Notes: generated by a model not told the origin, from the sequence alone. Shown: positions 1 through 9,309, counted from the stretch's first letter. The stretch: DNA of 33,849 nt from an uncultured Thermomicrobiales bacterium (GCA_902806405.1 CADCWL010000072.1:1-33849); one strand, 5' to 3'. Numbers and translations: made by a program.

Positions 1-961
1 ACGGCGCCGGGTCCCGTCCCCGCAGCGTCAGGTTGAGCGCAAGGGCGAGCACGGCGACGGCCACTGGGAGGGCCGTCAGGTGGGGATGGAGATCGCCGAG
101 TAGAAAGCTGAAGAACGGGAACTCGTTGATCGTCTCAAGGCCGCTCGCGCAATCGTTGTCCACGCGCTGGCCGTCGCACACGATCCGGCTCGCCCGCCAG
201 CCGACCCCGACACGCTTGTCCCACCAATCCGCGGCCAGGGTCGCGGCCGGTGTCTGCAGGAGGCGGACGGCGGCGTACAGGTTGCCGACGCCGACGAGCA
301 GGACCGCCGCCAGGAGGCCGGAGGCGACGGCCAGCCTCCGCGAGAGCCAGGGACGGGCGGCGTTGAATCCGACGCCGGCCGCTGCAGTCGCCGCGGCGGA
401 GAAAGTGGTTGCCAGGGCCAGATTGAAGCCCGTCGTCGCCGCCACCCCCGCCAGCCGCGCCACGGCACCGTGCATCAAGTAGCCGAGGTAGTAGTAGTTG
501 ATCGGCTCCCCGGCGAACCACGGGTCGGGTGGGGGCATCGTCGTCGCCCGCGCGCTCGCCGCGAGGAAGGCCGCGTCCATCGGCTTCTCGGTGCCCAGGA
601 TGTCCGGCGTGAAGCCGCGCAACCAGAGGTACGCGGCAAACGCCGAGAGCGAGATGGCCTCGGCCAGGAGCAGCGCACGAAGCCATCGCCGGTCCACCGC
701 GCCGCGCCGCGTCACGATCGTCCACGCGACCGCGCCGGTCACGCCGACCGTCAGCCACAGCCCGAGCGTGGAGTAGGGGAGGAGGCCCAGGCTCGACAGC
801 AGCCAGCTCGGGTACACGACGCCGAGCAGCGCCAGCGGCCTGGCCACCAGGGCACCCCGGTCGGGGAGGCGGTCGCAGAGCAGCCGCACCAATGGCGCCA
901 CCGCCCAGGTTGCTAGCATCAGCACCAGGTACCAGCGGGTCGCCGCCTCGAACCAAGTCAC
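1..961 (-). CDS. YYY-family (DUF2298) polytopic membrane protein, C-terminus beyond window
   Basis: This gene runs off the left edge, so about the first 320 codons are visible. The GTG at 961 is chosen because it lies 25 bases after the preceding gene's stop and no in-frame start exists between them. The translation has several hydrophobic segments, a GTEKPMD stretch, a DPWF-A-GEPINYYYLGY motif at about residues 144-160, and later NEFPFFSFLLGDLHPH. The triple tyrosine followed by LG and the E-FPFF...DLH-H block are hallmarks of the Chlor_Arch_YYY/DUF2298 family, large integral membrane proteins of unknown activity with GT-C glycosyltransferase-like features. The upstream neighbour on the same strand carries the same domain, so the two form a probable operon of related membrane proteins, perhaps in lipid-linked sugar transfer. 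The family call is firm; the function is inference. Confidence 0.85.
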   Translation of the reverse strand, partial: MTWFEAATRWYLVLMLATWAVAPLVRLLCDRLPDRGALVARPLALLGVVYPSWLLSSLGLLPYSTLGLWLTVGVTGAVAWTIVTRRGAVDRRWLRALLLAEAISLSAFAAYLWLRGFTPDILGTEKPMDAAFLAASARATTMPPPDPWFAGEPINYYYLGYLMHGAVARLAGVAATTGFNLALATTFSAAATAAAGVGFNAARPWLSRRLAVASGLLAAVLLVGVGNLYAAVRLLQTPAATLAADWWDKRVGVGWRASRIVCDGQRVDNDCASGLETINEFPFFSFLLGDLHPHLTALPVAVAVLALALNLTLRGRDPAP

Positions 962-986
962 GATCGTCGCCGTCGAGGCACGCCGC

Positions 987-3900
987 TCACCGGCCGACGA
1001 TCGGGAGGACGCGATAGACGGTCGTGTCCCCCTCCGAGAACGCGACCTCTAGGTCCGTCCCCTCCATCCCCTCGAGCGCCACGATCCCGGCCGACGTGGG
1101 CGCCGCGGCGCAGCGATCGCGGGCATCGATTCGGATCCCGTCCCGCTCCAGTTGGCCGACGACCACGTACTCAACGTTGTACCGATCCAGGATGGAGCGT
1201 TTCTCCGCTACATCTGGCGTGGCGTACAGGCGCCGGACATCCTCGACCCGACCCGGCAGCACGTCCGGGCTCCGTTGCTGCCGCTCGTGCCGCTCCCAAC
1301 CGATGATCGTCGGCAGCCCCGTCCCGATCGAGATCCGCGAGCCGTTGCACCGGTAGGTGCCGATGCTCGCCTCGGCGACCACCGGCGACCCCTCCACCTC
1401 GCGGTTGAACCAGTCGATCGCCGCCCGATCTCCCGCGAACCCGAGCTCGTCCCGCACTCCGTTCCCGACCAGCGGCAACCGCCCGTACCCCATCCACTCG
1501 AGCGCGTCCAGCGTCCCCGACCCCAGATCGGGAGCAAACCGCTGGTCCAGACGGGGCAGCGTCGCCGTCAGCGGGTAGAGGAGCGACGCGGCGATCGAGA
1601 CACCGGTGACGGCCAATCCCGCCCGGCTCCAGTGACGCCGTGCCGCCTCCGAGGCAATCTCGCGTCGCCCCGTCCGCCTCTCGGATAGGGAGGCGGATGC
1701 CGCCCGCCCTGCCGGCACGATGCCGAGAGCGCTCGGGCCTGCCCAACCCGAACCCGCACCGGGCGAGGCCGGCGCCCGTCCTTCGGCCAGCATCGTCGTT
1801 GCCAGCGCCGCCCCGGCGAGCGCGACGAGCACCCAGATCTGGTTGTAGAACTTAAAGACCGTGTTCATCCGGTACCAATCGGTGCCGATCAGGTCATCAG
1901 CGAGGACCACCAGTTCCGTCCCGGCCCCGACGAATGCGCCGGCAGCGACCATCAGCCCCGCGAAGCGCGTCCCGTCTCCGTGCCCTCGAAGCCAAACCGC
2001 GATCGCGGCCGCGCCGACCGTGAGGAAAGCGGCCAGCACGAGCCGATCCGAGGCGATCGCGAGCCCGACCCCGAGGGCGGCGACCACGACGCCGCCCCGA
2101 AGCAGGGCGTGGGACCGCTCGGCGTCGCCGTCGGCCCCCTCTGAACGTCCCAACACGGCAACACCGAAGAGGACGGCGGCGAGCCCCAAGCTTCCCGCGA
2201 CCAGTCCTGCTTCCAGGCGAGCGTCCGAATCGCTCGCTGCAACGCCGGAGAGAAGGAGCGCGACGACCAGCAGGATCCCGCTCGCGACGGCGGCCGGGAC
2301 GAGCGGCTCGCCGAGCAGACCGACTCGGCCTCGTCGCGGCAGGAGGGCGACGACCAGTCCGAACGAGGCCACCGCGAAAAGTCCACCCAGGTGGCTCGCC
2401 GCGGCGACCGGCGGCGTCGGTGCGCGGACCCACTCGAGGGTGCCGAAGAGGGCGACGTAATGGGCGTAGAACGGCAGGAAAAGGAGGTAGGAGGCGGCCC
2501 CAAGACAAGCGCCGAGTCCCAGCACCGCCGCCATCCGGCGCGGCCAGGTCGGCAGCGTGCGCGCGCTCGTCAGGAGCGCAACGACCGCGAGCGCCACGTA
2601 GACCGGAACGTCCCACGCGTTTGTCGCGCTCAACGTCCCCAGGACGAGCGCGAGCAGGACGAGCCGGCTGGCGAGGACGATGCGAGCCTCCCGCGCCCTT
2701 CCGGCACCCACTGCCGAAGCCAGCACCCCGCTATCGCTTGCCAACGCGTAGCAGAGCGCGATCGCGAGGACCGTGATCGGCAAGGCCACGACGTGCGCAT
2801 GGAGGTCCGCGTAGAGGCCGGTGAAGAAGGGAAACTCGGTGATGATCGTCCCCCCGATGCCCCGGCTGGGGCCCCAGGTCCAGACGGAGAAGGGGTCGCC
2901 GACCGCAGGACCCCCCTCCAGCAGCAGCCGAAGCGTTCCCAGGTTGCCGACGCCGACCAGCATCAGCGCTCCGAGCGCCCCGCCCGCGAGGGCATACCCG
3001 CGCCCCTGACCCGGCCGCCGCCCGAGAGCGGCCGCGACGCTGAAGCCGGCGCTTGCCAGCAGCGCGATCACCGTCGGTTGGGCCAGGTTGAACCCGATCT
3101 CCGTCGGGATACCGGTCAGTTTGAAGCAGAAGGCGACGAGGTAGAGACCGTAGTAGTAGTAGTTAAGGACACCGTCGGCGTACCACGGATCGTACGGAGG
3201 GAAGTGGGCGCTGCGCAGCGTGGCGTTGAGGTGGGCGAACTCCATCGGTTTCTCGCCGCCCCAGATGGGGTGCCAGCCGTCCGGGTTCAAATATCGAAAA
3301 AGGAGGAAGATCGCAAAGACGACCCAGAAGGTGACCTCGGCGCCGACGGCCGCCCGCCGCTGGTGGCGACGAACGGCCCACGGCCCACCGTGGCGGCGCA
3401 TCCGGCGGTACAGCGTCCAGCCTGCTCCTCCGACCACGGCGAGGGTGGCGGCGGCCCACGCCGCCCGGAACGAGATCAACCGCGTGCTCGAGCCGAGCCA
3501 GACCAGGTAGCCGCTCGTGACCAGGGCGACGAGCCGTGCGAGTCCCCAGCCGGCGTCGGCGAATCGGCCGAATGCCAGCGACGCCAGCGGCCAACCCACG
3601 ATCTGAAGCACTGCGAGTAGGATGACCCAGGCCGCGAGCGCGCCGACGGACGAGCCCGTGACGGTCTCGCTCCAGCGCGCGTCAGCCACCACCGCCCGCT
3701 CCCCGACGGGCTCGTCCAAAAGAAGCGAACGTTCGGGCGCGTACCGCGTGTCCGACCACGGACGCGCGACAGCCCAAGACATGAGCCGCTCGTACGTTTC
3801 CCGCGGGACGAGCCCGTCCTTGCGAAAGATCAGCACCCGCGGGTGGTCGTAGTTGATGAACGATTCGTCCGCGTCGTGGTCGACGAACCGGAGCGGCCCG

Positions 3901-5561
3901 AGCGACGGCGGTCGCGCGAACTCCGCCGCCAGTTCGAACCCCAATCTGCCGCTCTGTAGGAGCTCGAAGTACCGGGTCTGGACCGGGTAGCGCCAAGGGG
4001 AGCGTGGTACCGCCGACGACACCCGATTCGACGAGAGGACGACGTAGTCGGCCCGTTCCAGCGAGCCATAGATCGCGCCGGCGACCTCGGCCGGCGGGTC
4101 TGCCGCGCTGTAGAGATCCATCTCGACGATCTCGTACTGCCGGTGGCTCTGGGTGAGGCCCGGGCCGAGATTCCGCGGTAGATCGTCGTCCCAGTACTCG
4201 TACGTCAGGCTGCTTCCCGATGGCACGTTGGCGTAGATCCAGCGCGATGCCGCCAATCGGGTGTTCTCTTGGGCGTAGACCGACTCGAAAGCCGCACTCC
4301 AGAGGGCGGTGCCCGCGATCAGGACCGAGACCGCGGCGACGGCCAGGCGGCGATGGCCCCGCTGCTCTAACGTCTTCCAGACCGCGTCGAGCGCAAGACC
4401 GGCCGTGACGGCCAGCACGGGGACGAGCGGTGCGAGGTATCGGAGGAACTTCGCCTCGGCGACCGAGATCACCAGCCCGTAGCCGAGAAGCCACGCAAGC
4501 GTGACCCACTGGCCGGCGGTTCTCTCGCGCCAGAAACGCCGGATCAGCATGACGCTGCCGGCAACCGACAGCAGGCCGGCCACCGGCCCGAACCCCCAGC
4601 GTAAGAACTGCTCAATCTGGTAAACAACGGGGACCGTGCCGACGTACCGCCGGGTGAACGGCACGTCGAAGGAGCCGCGGACGATCGCCGCTTGCTCTTG
4701 CAATGATTGAAGGAAAATATCGGGATTGAGGAGAGCGTACGGCTCGAAGCAGGCGAAGGCGGCAACGGCCACCGCTCCCGCAAGGGCGAGCCGGCGCGCG
4801 GAGCCGTTCAGCGCCCTCCGTCGGGGGATGCCGTCCCCGAGGCTGCGCCAAGCGACGTACGCGGCGGCCGCAACCAAGACGCCGGCGAGCGGGAAGACGC
4901 TCCCTTTGGTGGCCATGCCGAGGCCGAAGGCCGCGCCGGCGGCCGCGAACCACCGTCGGGACCCGGACTCCGCACTCCGGACCGAGCCGTAGAGGCAGAG
5001 CGCGACAAAGAAGGTCAGCCAGCTGTCGGTGGTGAAGAAGTGGGCGAGTTGGATCGCGATCGGCGCGAGGGCCGCCACGGCGGCTCCGAGCAGGCCCACC
5101 CGGCGGGAAAAGACGCGCGCCCCGAGCGCGTAGACCAGCAGGACGGTCAGCGTGTCGAGGATCGCCGAGACGGTGCGACCGACCAGGTAGACGCGGTCGG
5201 CGCTGCCCCACGGCCGCCCGTCGAGCCAGGACAGCACCCCGGCGACAGCGTCCGTGACCAGGAGCGGGAGGGCGCCGTAGGGGAACTGCCGGAACTCCCC
5301 GGTCTCGGGGTCCGCGGAGCGGGGGTTGAGGCCGCTTGTCGCGGGGTCGAGCAGTTGCGGCAGATTTGGCGGCCAGTCGAGCCGGATGCGCCCGATCAGG
5401 ACGTGGTCGACGATGTACATCTCGTCGGGGTGAAGCCGCAGGCCCCGATCCCAGTCCAGCCCGAAGACCCGCAGGCCGAACGCAGCCAGCAGCACGGCCA
5501 CCAGCGCGACGCCAACGGGGGAGGGGAAACGGGGGTGGATTGGCCGTGGGGTCCCGTTCAT
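987..5561 (-). CDS. GT39-like glycosyltransferase fused to YYY/DUF2298 membrane domain
   Basis: This is a 1524-residue, strongly hydrophobic protein. The N-terminal half (about 15-600) looks like a GT-C enzyme of the PMT_2/GT39 type: a first membrane helix followed by an acidic HPDE motif at 44-47, and a second acidic site in HFFTTDSW at 174-181. Such enzymes transfer sugars from polyprenyl-phosphate carriers outside the membrane. The C-terminal half (about 740-1500) is a YYY/DUF2298 domain with GGEKPMEF, DPWYADGVLNYYYYGLY near 790-806, and E-FPFFTGLYADLHAH. The ATG at 5561 has no strong Shine-Dalgarno site. The gene is followed after 25 bases by another YYY gene. The fold assignment is good; donor and acceptor cannot be told from sequence. 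Confidence 0.85.
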   Translation of the reverse strand: MNGTPRPIHPRFPSPVGVALVAVLLAAFGLRVFGLDWDRGLRLHPDEMYIVDHVLIGRIRLDWPPNLPQLLDPATSGLNPRSADPETGEFRQFPYGALPLLVTDAVAGVLSWLDGRPWGSADRVYLVGRTVSAILDTLTVLLVYALGARVFSRRVGLLGAAVAALAPIAIQLAHFFTTDSWLTFFVALCLYGSVRSAESGSRRWFAAAGAAFGLGMATKGSVFPLAGVLVAAAAYVAWRSLGDGIPRRRALNGSARRLALAGAVAVAAFACFEPYALLNPDIFLQSLQEQAAIVRGSFDVPFTRRYVGTVPVVYQIEQFLRWGFGPVAGLLSVAGSVMLIRRFWRERTAGQWVTLAWLLGYGLVISVAEAKFLRYLAPLVPVLAVTAGLALDAVWKTLEQRGHRRLAVAAVSVLIAGTALWSAAFESVYAQENTRLAASRWIYANVPSGSSLTYEYWDDDLPRNLGPGLTQSHRQYEIVEMDLYSAADPPAEVAGAIYGSLERADYVVLSSNRVSSAVPRSPWRYPVQTRYFELLQSGRLGFELAAEFARPPSLGPLRFVDHDADESFINYDHPRVLIFRKDGLVPRETYERLMSWAVARPWSDTRYAPERSLLLDEPVGERAVVADARWSETVTGSSVGALAAWVILLAVLQIVGWPLASLAFGRFADAGWGLARLVALVTSGYLVWLGSSTRLISFRAAWAAATLAVVGGAGWTLYRRMRRHGGPWAVRRHQRRAAVGAEVTFWVVFAIFLLFRYLNPDGWHPIWGGEKPMEFAHLNATLRSAHFPPYDPWYADGVLNYYYYGLYLVAFCFKLTGIPTEIGFNLAQPTVIALLASAGFSVAAALGRRPGQGRGYALAGGALGALMLVGVGNLGTLRLLLEGGPAVGDPFSVWTWGPSRGIGGTIITEFPFFTGLYADLHAHVVALPITVLAIALCYALASDSGVLASAVGAGRAREARIVLASRLVLLALVLGTLSATNAWDVPVYVALAVVALLTSARTLPTWPRRMAAVLGLGACLGAASYLLFLPFYAHYVALFGTLEWVRAPTPPVAAASHLGGLFAVASFGLVVALLPRRGRVGLLGEPLVPAAVASGILLVVALLLSGVAASDSDARLEAGLVAGSLGLAAVLFGVAVLGRSEGADGDAERSHALLRGGVVVAALGVGLAIASDRLVLAAFLTVGAAAIAVWLRGHGDGTRFAGLMVAAGAFVGAGTELVVLADDLIGTDWYRMNTVFKFYNQIWVLVALAGAALATTMLAEGRAPASPGAGSGWAGPSALGIVPAGRAASASLSERRTGRREIASEAARRHWSRAGLAVTGVSIAASLLYPLTATLPRLDQRFAPDLGSGTLDALEWMGYGRLPLVGNGVRDELGFAGDRAAIDWFNREVEGSPVVAEASIGTYRCNGSRISIGTGLPTIIGWERHERQQRSPDVLPGRVEDVRRLYATPDVAEKRSILDRYNVEYVVVGQLERDGIRIDARDRCAAAPTSAGIVALEGMEGTDLEVAFSEGDTTVYRVLPIVGR

Positions 5562-5722
5562 ACGGGCGCCATTCTAACGATCGACCCGAGCAGGGTCGAG
5601 GTTCGATGGGGGATGTGCCGCCGGGTGGGGGAATCGCAGGGACGATAGCGTTCGCCCCCCTTACGGTACGATACGTGCCGTCGTTCGATTGGCGGACGCC
5701 GCATGGAGGGGAGCACCGGCCC

Positions 5723-6697
5723 GTGCGCATCGTCTTCTTCGGCACCCCGGACTTCGCCGTTCCTTCCCTGCGCCGTATCGCCCCCGACCCCTCGGTCGAG
5801 ATTCTCCTCGTCGTCACCCAGCCCGATCGCCCGGCCGGTCGTGGCCGGGCACTCCAGCGATCGCCCATCGGTCGCGCCGCGGACGAGCTCGGTCTCCCCG
5901 TGTACCAGCCCCCATCGCTGCGCGATCCGTCGGCGCGCGCGCCGCTCGACCTCCACGCCGACCTCTTCGTCGTCGCCGCGTTCGGCCTCATCTTCGGGCC
6001 GAAGACGCTGGTCCTGCCCCGCCTTGGTTGTCTGAACGTCCACGCTTCACTTCTGCCCCGCTTTCGCGGCGCCAGCCCCATCGCCGCCGCGATCCTCGCC
6101 GGTGATTCGATCGCGGGCGTAACGCTGATGCGGATGGACAGCGGGCTCGACACGGGTCCCATGGTGGCGACGAGCCGCGCGGAGTCCGTTCGCGGCGACG
6201 ACACGGCCGAGAGCCTGACCGGGCGCCTTGCCCCGCTCGGTGTCGAGCTGCTCTCCGCGCTCTTGGCGGACCCGGAGGCCCGTATCGCGGCGGCCGTTCC
6301 TCAGCCCGAGCGGGGGGCAACGTTGACCCGACCACTGACGAAGGCGGACGGCTGGGTTGAGTGGCACCGTCCCGCTGGGGAGCTCGAGCGGCACGTCCGG
6401 GCGATGTGGCCCTGGCCTCGGGCTTGGACAACGCTGGACGGACTCCCCGTGCAGGTCCACCGGGTGAGTCTCGATTGTGAGTCGGCGGGAAGCGGCCCGG
6501 GTCGGGTGCTTGCCGCCGGCTCCTCGGTGAGCGTCGCCTGCGGAGAGGGGGCGCTGCGGCTCGACATCGTCCAGCCGGCAGGCGGACGCCCGATGACCGG
6601 GTCCGCATTCGTCGCCGGCCGGGCCGTCTCCCCGTCGGCAACCCTTGGCCTCGTCGCCGGGCCCGCGCCACGTCCACCGATCATCATCGACGTTTAG
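5723..6697 (+). CDS. fmt: Methionyl-tRNA formyltransferase
   Basis: The 324-residue enzyme formylates initiator Met-tRNA using 10-formyl-tetrahydrofolate. The start is GTG at 5723, preceded by GGAGGGG at 5705-5711, and the protein begins directly with the family's first strand, RIVFFGTPDFAVP. The formyl-folate site reads NVHASLLPRFRGASPI, with catalytic Asn105 and His107, and the catalytic Asp143 lies in SGLDTGPM. The C-terminal domain has the expected RPLTKADGWVEW element. Length and motif order are normal. An in-frame open extension upstream of 5723 overlaps the divergent glycosyltransferase gene and shows no family similarity. The gene is divergent from the glycosyltransferase across about 160 bases that must hold both promoters. 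Confidence 0.97.
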   Translation: MRIVFFGTPDFAVPSLRRIAPDPSVEILLVVTQPDRPAGRGRALQRSPIGRAADELGLPVYQPPSLRDPSARAPLDLHADLFVVAAFGLIFGPKTLVLPRLGCLNVHASLLPRFRGASPIAAAILAGDSIAGVTLMRMDSGLDTGPMVATSRAESVRGDDTAESLTGRLAPLGVELLSALLADPEARIAAAVPQPERGATLTRPLTKADGWVEWHRPAGELERHVRAMWPWPRAWTTLDGLPVQVHRVSLDCESAGSGPGRVLAAGSSVSVACGEGALRLDIVQPAGGRPMTGSAFVAGRAVSPSATLGLVAGPAPRPPIIIDV

Positions 6698-6738
6698 CGG
6701 CTAGGGGAGGACGAAAGGCCGGATAGACAAAAATCGGT

Positions 6739-6762
6739 TGCGGATAAGACGACTTATCCGCA
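6739..6762. repeat. Perfect 10-bp inverted repeat with 4-nt loop
   Basis: Arms TGCGGATAAG and CTTATCCGCA are separated by ACGA. The element lies 41 bases after the fmt stop and about 120 bases before the next start. There is no T-tract on either side. It could be a U-less terminator for fmt or an operator for the small gene downstream. The arms are AT-richer in their inner half than the surroundings, which suits a protein-binding site, but the choice is open. Confidence 0.6.
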
Positions 6763-6879
6763 TACCCACGGGAAAGCGGTGGAGGCTCTCCTCCGGGCCG
6801 CGATGGCTGGGGGGCGGTGGAACGAAACGCCCGTTGGGGCGATGGTCTACGAATGGTTCGAGGAGGAAGGTGGGATGAC

Positions 6880-7095
6880 ATGGACGAAGCGTCGGCCGGG
6901 GTCGCCGCCCGGGCGCAGCAGGCGCGCGCGAACCTGACCTCGGCCTTGCGGGAATGTTGCCTTCTCGCGGACGGCGTGGAGGAGCTCGACGGCGCCGAGC
7001 TCCTCGAGGTCCTCATCTATGTCGACAGCCTTCGCTTCGTCATGGCGGAGTCTGGGCAGCTCCTTCAGGGCGTCGTTCGGGGGCTCGAGGGATGA
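6880..7095 (+). CDS. Small hypothetical protein, 71 aa
   Basis: This short gene begins with ATG at 6880, preceded by AGGAGGAAGG at 6861-6870, one of the clearest ribosome binding sites in the window. An ATG at 6817 in the same frame is possible but lacks such a site. The product is acidic and alanine/leucine rich, with two or three predicted amphipathic helices and two adjacent cysteines (ECCLLAD) near residue 25. It has no signal peptide or membrane segment. I do not recognise the family. It stands alone between fmt and a convergent glycosylase gene, behind a 10-bp inverted repeat. Confidence 0.6.
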   Translation: MDEASAGVAARAQQARANLTSALRECCLLADGVEELDGAELLEVLIYVDSLRFVMAESGQLLQGVVRGLEG

Positions 7096-7117
7096 GTTTT
7101 GCTTCTTCTACTCAACC

Positions 7118-8104
7118 TCAATCCATCGCGTTCTCCAAGGGATATGTCGTGCCTGTCAGCGGTCTCTCTCCCCTCTTCGGCTTCTTAAACAGATCGGTCC
7201 AGAGTAAGCGTGCCGCCCAGGCGCGGTAGGGCCGCCATTGCTCGGCAGCGCGCGCCATACCGCTTCCGGTTAAAGCACGATCGCCGAACGACGCCCGCGC
7301 CGCGCGCAACAGGGCAGCGTCGCCCGCGGGATAGGCGTCGGCGGCCGCCACCCCCCAGATCAACGCCGAAGCTGCGGTCCAGGGGCCGACCAACGGCAGG
7401 CCCCGACAAACAGCATAGACTTCCTCCGGATCGCGGCGCGCGTGCTCGTCGCCCGGCAGTTCCCCCCGGACGACCGCCCGGCCGAGGGCGACCAGCGCTT
7501 CCGCCCGTCGCGTCGTGACCCCCGATCCGCGCACGAGCGCGACCGGAGCGTCCGCCAAATCGTCTGGGCGCGGCAGAGGCCAATACCGGCGGTCGCCGAT
7601 CTCCAGCCCCGGGTAGAACGCCCGGCTCAAGCGGGTTTGCGCCACCGCCGCCGAAGCCAGGCTGATGCTTTGTCCGACGATCGCGACCACGAGTCCCTCG
7701 TAGAGCGATCCGTACGCGAACGGGCGGAGACGGGCATAACGCCGGGCCAGCCCCGCGAGCACCGGATCCGCGAACGAGGGACACGCTCGTGTTACACCAA
7801 GGGTTCGCGCGGCCCACTCCCCATCGCGGGCGGCCTCCGCATCACCTTCCACCGCCACGCCTCTCGGCCCCGCCGATCGAACACGACGCCAGACCGCCTT
7901 CCCACCCTCCCAGCCGTACCAGAACAAGGACCCGTCGATCCAATCCACGTTCGGCAACCGGCCTCCGCTCCAGGCCACCGGTCCGCACGTCAGTCGGAGC
8001 GAGAACGGACCGGTCGTGGGACAGACTCGCAGCCGGCGGGGCCGCGGGCCACCGTTGCCGTCCCCTGGCCCCGATCGGACGCCCCGACTACGGTCGCTCT
8101 CCAC
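7118..8104 (-). CDS. DNA-3-methyladenine glycosylase II-like (AlkA type, HhH-GPD)
   Basis: The 328-residue protein belongs to the HhH-GPD base-excision glycosylases, which remove alkylated bases. The helical core opens with LYEGLVVAIVGQSIS (about 134-148), equivalent to the AlkA FEQ...ILGQ stretch. The helix-hairpin-helix reads LPLVGPWTA (236-244). The catalytic aspartate is best assigned to Asp262 in YPAGDAALLRA, matching the AlkA active-site Asp. The N-terminal ~110 residues would be the AlkA beta domain. The GTG at 8104 lies 13 bases after the stop of the upstream PAP2 gene, suggesting co-transcription. Longer in-frame starts would lie inside that gene. Substrate range is not readable from sequence. 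Confidence 0.85.
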   Translation of the reverse strand: MESDRSRGVRSGPGDGNGGPRPRRLRVCPTTGPFSLRLTCGPVAWSGGRLPNVDWIDGSLFWYGWEGGKAVWRRVRSAGPRGVAVEGDAEAARDGEWAARTLGVTRACPSFADPVLAGLARRYARLRPFAYGSLYEGLVVAIVGQSISLASAAVAQTRLSRAFYPGLEIGDRRYWPLPRPDDLADAPVALVRGSGVTTRRAEALVALGRAVVRGELPGDEHARRDPEEVYAVCRGLPLVGPWTAASALIWGVAAADAYPAGDAALLRAARASFGDRALTGSGMARAAEQWRPYRAWAARLLWTDLFKKPKRGERPLTGTTYPLENAMD

Positions 8105-8117
8105 GACGCCCCAAGAT

Positions 8118-9269
8118 CTAGGTCGATTGTCGGCGGGCGCGAACCGGGGCCGAGATGACTCCACCGCTCTCCTCTGGAGGCAAACCCAGCGGACCGAGCC
8201 GCGCCGCGCCACGACCTCGGACGGAGCGCCACCGCCATCGCCACCCACGGCCATCGACCAGAAACGGCCATGCAAACTGGACCGCAACGAAGCAGAGCGT
8301 GGCCCAGGCAACGCCTGCCACGATGTCGATCACCCAGTGGTGGGCGAGATAGACGATGCTGAACCACAGGATCGGGCTGTACGGGAGGAACCACAACCCA
8401 CGGAGCCCGAAGTACTTGACCGCGAAGAGGAGCACGAGCCAGGGAAATGCGGCGTGCAGCGACGGCATCGCCGCCACCGGGTTGCCGCTCACGTCGTCCC
8501 AGACCTTGAAGGAATCGAAGTTCTGGTATCCCTCCGGGACCATCGCTTGCATCGACTGCGCCGCCGGCCAGGCAACGCCTTCGAGATATCCGTACCGCTC
8601 CGCGAACCAGGGCGGCGCGGCCGGGTAGAACAGAAAGAAGGCGAAAGCGGCGTACGTCATCAGGAGGAAGCCGACGCAGAACTGCCAGAAGCGCTCTCGG
8701 TGCGCCACCCAGAGCATGAAGGCAAACGCAAGCGGGAAGACGAAGTGCAGCGCGTAAAAGAGCAGGGTCACGTAGTCGTACCAGTGCACCTGGCCCGCGT
8801 CGTAGAACCGGTCCTGGAGCCAGAGTGTCGGCAGTTGTCCCCCGAACAGGGCGCGATCGGCGGCGATCAACTCTTGAACGTGGACGTAACGACCCTGCTC
8901 GGCGACCATCGTGCCGGCGAGCTTGCGCATCAACTCGTATCCGGCGATCAGCATCACCAGCGGGATCCAGTCCCGCAGGAACGCAACGGCCTTGCCCATC
9001 ACCGCCGCCCCGATCAGCAGCAGGATCAGCCACCGGTCCGGGGTGAACGACGCCCCCCGCCAAACGTAGAGCACGACCGCGACCGCGACGTATGCGGCGA
9101 ACATGAACACGGCCAGGCGAGCGAACGAACGCTGCGCCGCCGTCGCCGACGTCTCGGAGCGTGACAGAGTCTGCCAGGTGGACATCTTCAATGGAACACG
9201 GCTCGCCGCGGTGGACACGTCTGGTTCGTCCGCTGGCAGCGGAGCCGGATGGTGGTTCCATCGTTTCAT
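8118..9269 (-). CDS. PAP2/Aur1-like integral membrane phosphatase or phosphotransferase
   Basis: The 383-residue protein has about six to eight hydrophobic segments and the two hallmark phosphatase motifs of the PAP2 superfamily: MPSLHAA (268-274, catalytic His272) and AHHWVIDIVAG (309-319, His311 and Asp315). The order, spacing and a long N-terminal membrane region fit the Aur1/Ipt1-like PAP2 subgroup, which moves phospho-head groups between lipids or dephosphorylates them at the outer membrane face. The ATG at 9269 sits about four bases after the predicted transcription start of a good promoter; Met29 (9185) is an alternative start. The gene is probably co-transcribed with the downstream AlkA-like gene. 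The lipid substrate is unknown. Confidence 0.88.
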   Translation of the reverse strand: MKRWNHHPAPLPADEPDVSTAASRVPLKMSTWQTLSRSETSATAAQRSFARLAVFMFAAYVAVAVVLYVWRGASFTPDRWLILLLIGAAVMGKAVAFLRDWIPLVMLIAGYELMRKLAGTMVAEQGRYVHVQELIAADRALFGGQLPTLWLQDRFYDAGQVHWYDYVTLLFYALHFVFPLAFAFMLWVAHRERFWQFCVGFLLMTYAAFAFFLFYPAAPPWFAERYGYLEGVAWPAAQSMQAMVPEGYQNFDSFKVWDDVSGNPVAAMPSLHAAFPWLVLLFAVKYFGLRGLWFLPYSPILWFSIVYLAHHWVIDIVAGVAWATLCFVAVQFAWPFLVDGRGWRWRWRSVRGRGAARLGPLGLPPEESGGVISAPVRARRQST

Positions 9270-9279
9270 AAGGGGGCGA

Positions 9280-9309
9280 ACCGTAGCGGAGCCGGGTCTT
9301 CTGCGTCAA
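9280..9309 (-). promoter_or_regulatory. Promoter upstream of PAP2 gene
   Basis: On the minus strand, TTGACG (9309-9304) and TACGGT (9285-9280) are separated by exactly 18 bases. The predicted start of transcription near 9273 leaves a leader of only about four bases before the ATG at 9269, so the message would be nearly leaderless. Confidence 0.5.

Noticed and set aside
135-956. Long minus-strand frame overlapping the first YYY gene
   Set aside because: Its translation is arginine/glycine/proline-rich without hydrophobic pattern; the frame from GTG 961 gives clear membrane helices and family motifs.
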